Shown piece by piece: positions 60,275-64,000 of a stretch of DNA of 64,000 nucleotides. The stretch is from the NCBI RefSeq assembly GCF_016587435.1, contig NZ_BNJJ01000009.1:308898-372897 (forward strand). Direction: 5' to 3'. The position numbers and the translations under genes are program-made. How positions within the stretch are numbered: position 1 is the stretch's first letter; each line of letters opens with the position of its first letter. The DNA is from Dictyobacter formicarum. GTDB taxonomy: Bacteria; Chloroflexota; Ktedonobacteria; Ktedonobacterales; Ktedonobacteraceae. Below the pieces are notes generated by a model, which searched no databases, was not told the origin of the DNA, and saw nothing but the letters and a program-made list of their open reading frames with translations.

Positions 60275-63200
60275 ATGGCGATGTATTCGCACAAGCTTAC
60301 GCGGCAGCCGAGTGCTGTAATGCTGCCCGCTATTGCTCTACTGGCTCGGAAGCTACTCAAGCAGACATGGGGGTTGCTGCTGGTGACGCTCTGCGGCTTG
60401 ATCGCCTGTGTAGGATTGGTATCTGCCATTCCACTTTTCTCGCAGGTGGAGATCCAGACGGGGTTGCAGGGTGTGCTCAAGCAGACCCCAGGCGGTGCGC
60501 AGATTACAGCGACTTTTTACAGCAGTCACCCCACCGCCGCACAGCAGCAATCGATATCCAACCACATCGATCATGTTATGCAGATGCGTCTGCCTGGCTA
60601 TGTAGGGACGAATGCACCTTTCACACTGTCTACGCCCAGATTGCAGATGTTGAATACCAGGACCGGTAAGGCTGCCCCTGACATGTATGTGAGCGTTTAT
60701 GGATTTGAAGCTTCCGTGATGGCACAACAGGTAACTGTGTTAAAGGGACGTTTGCCACAGATGCAGCCCGCCACCGATAACGAGATCGAGATAGCGCTGA
60801 CCGAGGCGGTCGCCAACAAACTGGGCTTGCAACTGGGTAGTCGGCAGCAGGTGCGCTATCCCATCGCGGCTGGTTCGGCCGTCTGGAATCTGCATGTTGT
60901 AGGTATTGTGGCGATACATCATGAAGCCGGGAATATCTGGCTTTCGAACTATCTTACCCCATCAGATCAGTCCAACCAGGGTATCGACACATCCGCTGGC
61001 AGCAATGACGTTCTGGGCTTGTTCCCGACTGTCTTGCCACGAGCCTCTTCTATTAAGATTTCTCCGTCGAATAATGTCCTGGGCAATGTGGAGCCGGGAC
61101 CAGACGCGCCGGTAGCTGTGACCTCCCGGCAGCCTATAGTTGCTACGACACAGACGTTAAGCTATACAGCCTCACAGACTACCAGGGCGCCTCTATCTGG
61201 TGGTCCTGGTACTGGGGATCTTAACCCTCAGTTTACCTGGTATTATAGCTATCCATTAAATATCTCGCATATCGAGGCGTACAATTTAGCTGGCGTAATT
61301 AATACGTATGAGCAACTACAGAATTCATTTTATGGTATAGCCATACCGGATGCACATGTTACCAGCCTGAGCATTTATTCGGCCGCGATGGAGAGATTAA
61401 TACTTTATAAGTCTCATATCCCGATTGGACAGGTGGTTGTTACCCTGTTGCTGATCTCTCTCCTGGGCCTGGCCTTATATACCGTGAGCCTGCTGGCGAA
61501 TATATTGGTTGAGCGTCAGCTTACCACTATTGTGATGTTGCGTAGTCGTGGGGCCACTCAGCGCGATATCTTTGGCGCCTTCGCTATGCAAGGCGTTATC
61601 CTGTGCCTGATCGCGTTACTGGCCGGGCCTGCACTGGCCATGGTGCTGGTTGGCATGGTGGCTCAATCCCTGGCATCAGCCGAGGCCCCGAACGCGTTTG
61701 CGACCATGTTTGCGAATCTTCCCATGACGATCCAGCAGGTCTGGTTGGCGGCGCTGATAACGGTGGCAGGCGCGCTGCTGGTAATGATGATCTCGCTGCG
61801 CCGCGCCTCGCACATCGGTATTGTGGAACTGCGTCAGCAACATTCGCGTACCACGCAGAAGCCATTATGGATGCGGATGGGGGTGGATTTCTTTCTGCTC
61901 GTGGTGATCGTGGCAGGCCTGGGCTATTATCAACTGCTAGCTTCTATAACGGCACGCAACCTATTGGCTCCCCTGGCCTTTCTGGGTGCGGCAGTCATCA
62001 TGCTCACCGTGGTGCTGCTCTTCTTACGTTTCTTTCCTGCTCTGACACGTCTGGGAACCAGGATCATCACCAGAAGCAAGGGGGCCCCCGGCGTGCTCGC
62101 GTTCGCGCAGATGGAGCGCCAGCCACATGCCACACTGCGGATGCTTCTGTTGCTGTCTCTAGCATTGAGCTCATCAATCTACCTGCTCACGTTTATTAAT
62201 ACCCAGCAGTCCAGAATGGTGCAGGTGGCAAATTATAAGGTTGGTGCTGACTTCAGTGGCAACCTGCCTGCTATCAAGGCTAGCCAGGACTTCGCGGATC
62301 TTAAGGCCCAATATGCCAATAAGCCGGGTGTGATCTCCACCACATTGGGCAATGTGGATACAATGAACCTCATCAACAGCCAGGTACAGGTACAAATAAT
62401 GGCGGTGGACGCTGATACCTATGCTCAGACCGCTAACTGGCAATCGATGTATAGCGACCAGCCGCTAAAGACCCTGACGGATCAACTGGTGGCCCATCGC
62501 GCGGAAGCTATGGCCAATAATGAGGTTTTTGTGGTCGTCGATGATGGAATGTGGAATGCTTTAAATCTCTCGCCGGGTCAGACATTTACCCTCAAAACGG
62601 CTGATTCTCAATTCCAACATATACGCTTTGTGGCGCTGGCTCGCGTCAATTACCTGCCCCATATCCCGGTTACGCAAACCCAGCCTTTTAACTACAACAT
62701 GCTCGTAGATTATCAGGCCTACAGCGCTGTATATGCGAAAAACTACGGTGGGGCGCATTTGCAGCCAAACTACCTCTGGCTCAAGACGCGCGATGATGCC
62801 AGTTCGCTCAGCCGGGTACGCCAGGCTTTTCCTGACCTACAAGATCGCCGTGTGCTGATCGAGCGGGTGTTGACCGAGCCATTACAGGTGGCTATCAGGG
62901 GAACCCTGATGCTGGGCCTGGTCGTTGCCCTGATTCTTTTGTTGATAGGTGTCGGACTCACGGCCTGGCTGAGCGTAAAGCAGCGCCGTATGAGCTTCGC
63001 GGTCTTACGAGCTCTGGGTATGACGCCAGTCCAGATCGCGCGCATCCTGTTATGGGAACAGGGGGTAATCTACCTGTTCTCGCTCTTGCTGGGATTGCTG
63101 ATTGGATGGGTATGTCTGCTAACAATCATACCGGCTTTCTCGATGATCGATGGCTTCATGCAGACCCTCAGCTTTGCGTTTGATGGTCCGACCTTGCCAC

Positions 63201-63346
63201 TGGCCCGCTATGCCCCCATTCCTATGAACTGGATTGGCCTGGCCCTGCTCATCTTTGTCGTCATCTGTGGCTGTGTGTTCTTATGGACGTCCCGCTTCGG
63301 ATCGCGACCAGCCATGAGCCAGGCCTTACGCCTCAGCGAGGATTAA
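60275..63346 (+). CDS. FtsX/MacB-like ABC transporter permease
   Basis: A 1023-residue permease. TM1 (about 35-55) is followed by a large extracellular domain, three TM helices with the FtsX repeat around 385-500 (VLRSRGATQRDIFGAFA; ALAMVLVGMV), a second extracellular domain (about 630-870) and a second FtsX repeat near the end (VLRALGMTPVQIARILLWEQ). This duplicated plan belongs to the LolC/MacB type-VII group, which moves substrates out of the membrane by mechanotransmission. AAGGAG precedes ATG 60275. The ATPase gene follows 62 bp on. Confidence 0.9.
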   Translation: MAMYSHKLTRQPSAVMLPAIALLARKLLKQTWGLLLVTLCGLIACVGLVSAIPLFSQVEIQTGLQGVLKQTPGGAQITATFYSSHPTAAQQQSISNHIDHVMQMRLPGYVGTNAPFTLSTPRLQMLNTRTGKAAPDMYVSVYGFEASVMAQQVTVLKGRLPQMQPATDNEIEIALTEAVANKLGLQLGSRQQVRYPIAAGSAVWNLHVVGIVAIHHEAGNIWLSNYLTPSDQSNQGIDTSAGSNDVLGLFPTVLPRASSIKISPSNNVLGNVEPGPDAPVAVTSRQPIVATTQTLSYTASQTTRAPLSGGPGTGDLNPQFTWYYSYPLNISHIEAYNLAGVINTYEQLQNSFYGIAIPDAHVTSLSIYSAAMERLILYKSHIPIGQVVVTLLLISLLGLALYTVSLLANILVERQLTTIVMLRSRGATQRDIFGAFAMQGVILCLIALLAGPALAMVLVGMVAQSLASAEAPNAFATMFANLPMTIQQVWLAALITVAGALLVMMISLRRASHIGIVELRQQHSRTTQKPLWMRMGVDFFLLVVIVAGLGYYQLLASITARNLLAPLAFLGAAVIMLTVVLLFLRFFPALTRLGTRIITRSKGAPGVLAFAQMERQPHATLRMLLLLSLALSSSIYLLTFINTQQSRMVQVANYKVGADFSGNLPAIKASQDFADLKAQYANKPGVISTTLGNVDTMNLINSQVQVQIMAVDADTYAQTANWQSMYSDQPLKTLTDQLVAHRAEAMANNEVFVVVDDGMWNALNLSPGQTFTLKTADSQFQHIRFVALARVNYLPHIPVTQTQPFNYNMLVDYQAYSAVYAKNYGGAHLQPNYLWLKTRDDASSLSRVRQAFPDLQDRRVLIERVLTEPLQVAIRGTLMLGLVVALILLLIGVGLTAWLSVKQRRMSFAVLRALGMTPVQIARILLWEQGVIYLFSLLLGLLIGWVCLLTIIPAFSMIDGFMQTLSFAFDGPTLPLARYAPIPMNWIGLALLIFVVICGCVFLWTSRFGSRPAMSQALRLSED

Positions 63347-63408
63347 TAGAAAGAAAGCAACACGCAGGCGCGGCGAATACTCGCGCCTGCCATTGGAGGA
63401 TAGATAGT

Positions 63409-64000
63409 ATGCAAGCACCATTGGTAATCTGCGATAATCTCATCAAAATTTATAAGAGCGGCAATCTGGAGACGGTCGCGCTGCAAGGTCTGGACCTGGA
63501 CGTCTACGGTGGTGAGATGATCGCGATCGTGGGTGCGTCTGGTTCTGGTAAGTCGACGCTGCTGAATATTTTGGGCGGACTGGACGTGCCGAGCGCGGGT
63601 CGCCTTACTGTGGCGGGCCATGACCTGACACGCGTGGGAGAAGAGGAGCGTGCGCGCTACCGCAGCCAGGTGATCGGCCATGTCTGGCAACAGAGCGGGC
63701 GCAACCTGCTACCGGATCTGACGATTGAAGAGAATATTCATATACCACAAATACTTAATGGCACTGGTACGGCCCGACGAAAGCGCCGGACGAGCGAGCT
63801 ATTAGAGCTGATCGGCCTGCCAACCTATGGCAAAAAGAAGCCGGTCCAGCTTTCGGGTGGACAGCAACAGCGGGTCGCCATAGCGGTGGCTATAGCCAAT
63901 CAACCATCGCTCCTGCTGGCCGACGAGCCCACCGGCGAACTGGATTCCACCACGACGCAGGAGATCATGGCCTTTTTTCGTAGCCTGAATCAACACATGG
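63409..64000 (+). CDS. MacB/LolD-type ABC transporter ATP-binding protein (3' end outside window)
   Basis: The frame is open to the window end, giving the first 197 residues. Walker A GASGSGKST, Q-loop (WQQ), signature LSGGQQQR and Walker B LLLADEPTGELD are all present, in the order of LolD/MacB ATPases (DEPTG(E/N)LD is typical). It energises the FtsX-type permease encoded just upstream. TTGGAGGA precedes the ATG at 63409. Confidence 0.95.
   Translation, partial: MQAPLVICDNLIKIYKSGNLETVALQGLDLDVYGGEMIAIVGASGSGKSTLLNILGGLDVPSAGRLTVAGHDLTRVGEEERARYRSQVIGHVWQQSGRNLLPDLTIEENIHIPQILNGTGTARRKRRTSELLELIGLPTYGKKKPVQLSGGQQQRVAIAVAIANQPSLLLADEPTGELDSTTTQEIMAFFRSLNQHM

Overview
The window looks like chromosomal DNA from a spore-forming, multicellular Chloroflexota of the Ktedonobacteria type. 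This is an inference from gene content: class F-like sortases, LPxTG-like cell-wall anchoring, NarL/LuxR two-component systems, ECF41 sigma with a SnoaL tail, DHA2 exporters with very short EmrA-like partners, zinc-ribbon/proline-rich membrane proteins, WAVG-repeat proteins and intergenic hairpin repeats. No rRNA or single-copy marker gene confirms it. There is one tRNA (Arg, CCU), no CRISPR array and no complete insertion sequence.

Layout. 0-2.1 kb: the end of a His/Gln-rich protein with a terminal LPPTG motif, then two sortase genes, the second with degenerate catalytic residues. 2.1-4.6 kb: decayed DNA with a response-regulator remnant, a kinase-less KdpD-like sensor and a C-rich tract. 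4.6-20 kb: housekeeping and accessory metabolism (transaldolase, rRNA methyltransferase, EamA and TauE transporters, amidohydrolase, MFS exporter, TPR protein, orphan LuxR regulator, epimerase, Gfo/Idh oxidoreductase), broken up by a family of long, almost perfect hairpin repeats. 20.3-21.3 kb: a LysM-CHAP cell-wall enzyme.

21.5-35.7 kb is the most distinctive region. A four-gene operon encodes a vWA protein, a PP2C phosphatase, a Ser/Thr kinase and a two-TM protein with seven exact 11-residue repeats. It resembles the TerY-P phosphorylation triads but has its own C-terminal helical repeats. A TetR regulator follows, then two tandem copies of a three-gene efflux cassette (DHA2 MFS pump, short EmrA-like adaptor, single-TM coiled-coil protein). 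Three near-identical promoters, upstream of the triad, of tetR and of the second cassette, carry the same operator TGACT-N4-AGTCA directly after the -10 box, so all of this probably forms one regulon.

35.8-42.7 kb: a zinc-ribbon membrane protein, a secreted YPG hexapeptide-repeat protein, a dead transposase fragment, an ECF41 sigma gene divergent from an epimerase gene that carries a textbook ECF41 promoter, an esterase, a VOC protein and an XRE/MmyB regulator. 43.0-50.6 kb: a patchwork bounded by tRNA-Arg and containing two tyrosine-recombinase remnants, tRNA fragments, an IS5-type remnant and several cargo genes (NmrA/HxlR pair, aminopeptidase, EamA exporter, Lrp regulator). 51.5-56.3 kb: a surface polysaccharide cluster (GT2 synthase, OafA-like acyltransferase, GH30 hydrolase). 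56.7-64 kb: a histidine kinase with an unusual C-terminal membrane domain, its LuxR response regulator, a WAVG-propeller lipoprotein-like protein, and a MacB/FtsX-type ABC exporter whose ATPase runs off the window end.

All assignments come from reading the sequence; no database search was run. Family names rest on recognised motifs, and functions of accessory proteins are inferences.
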